A DNA stretch of 64,000 bases from NCBI GenBank assembly GCA_028671895.1, contig CM053801.1:38568836-38632835 (forward strand). Reading direction: 5' to 3'. A program made the position numbers and the translations under genes. Below the pieces are notes generated by a model. That model saw only the letters and a program-made list of their open reading frames with translations, made no database searches and was not told the DNA's origin. The DNA is from Oenanthe sinensis. Taxonomy: Eukaryota > Streptophyta > Magnoliopsida > Apiales > Apiaceae. This document shows, piece after piece, positions 63,862 through 64,000 of the stretch (position 1 is its first letter; every line of letters starts with the position of its first letter).

Positions 63862-64000
63862 AGTCAATATACTTACTGATATGGGAGACAATCTTACACT
63901 TACAGGATGTCCTACATTTTCGGTCATCCAGAAATATGTATTCATCAAAACATACAGGGGCTTGCTTGCATGGTATAAAACACAATGCTACCCAAATGGC
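63862..64000 (-). other. Possible coding exon fragment at the right edge
   Basis: On the minus strand, reading inward from 64000, there is an open frame with a protein-like, less AT-biased text (IWVALCFIPCKQAPVC, then DEYIFLDDRKCRTSCKC) followed by GTAAGT donor-like sites (63898-63903 and near 63877). The start, if any, is outside the window. The IWVALCFIP pattern is loosely like the post-LRR region of TIR-NB-LRR proteins, but this is a guess from a dozen residues. It may be chance. Confidence 0.2.

Overview
This is a plant nuclear window, almost certainly from a large, repeat-rich dicot genome; the species cannot be named from the sequence. I see no intact host gene. About 90% of the first 57 kb is LTR retrotransposons nested in one another. 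Most are Ty1/copia elements of the Sirevirus type: long gag with CCHC knuckles, pol in the order protease-integrase-RT-RNase H, and a third long ORF (ORF3, often called env-like) between pol and the 3' LTR. The last 6.7 kb is AT-rich intergenic DNA with a hAT-type MITE and a tandem TRIM array.

Layout. (1) Element A1, 1-10790, plus strand, whose 5' part lies left of the window: gag end, broken pol, broken ORF3, PPT and 3' LTR. (2) Element E, 10791-11483: the right part of another copia LTR, starting in a (TA)n tract. (3) 11484-14484: a long LTR-like sequence in minus orientation, probably Ty3/gypsy. (4) Element C, an old and decayed sirevirus seen in three pieces (14485-18943, 32182-35017 and about 49347-50300). 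(5) Element B, 18944-32181, inserted in the RT of C with target-site duplication ATGTT; it is full length with nearly identical LTRs. (6) Element A2, 35018-49346, inserted in the ORF3 of C with duplication TAAGG; it is full length and a close sister of A1. (7) Element D, 51000-57302, a deletion derivative with two LTRs flanked by AAAATT. It is interrupted at 52176-54451 by the 3' half of a minus-strand copia element F, and the F/D junction is a perfect 34-bp-arm palindrome. (8) 57303-64000: AT-rich DNA with a MITE (60942-61517) and a TRIM array of four LTRs and three internal domains (61929-63095).

Order of events. C is oldest. B and A2 are young, with 1 and at least 3 LTR differences seen by eye. 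F entered D, and a later deletion with a fold-back scar removed the end of F together with part of D. The left side is best explained by C containing the gypsy LTR, which contains E, which contains A1. This predicts what lies just left of the window.

The most interesting signal concerns ORF3. In A, B and C, ORF3 is preceded by an array of short family-specific palindromic motifs followed by a TATA-like box. In A and B the array copies the array placed just before the TATA box of the same element's LTRs, including the flanking bases. In A and B a consensus donor and acceptor could also form a leader intron just before the ORF3 start. This looks like a second, internal promoter for ORF3. Other points of interest are PPT-like AGGGGGAG motifs inside pol and ORF3, and a gag/pol junction with overlapping frames and a conserved TGCAGGG.
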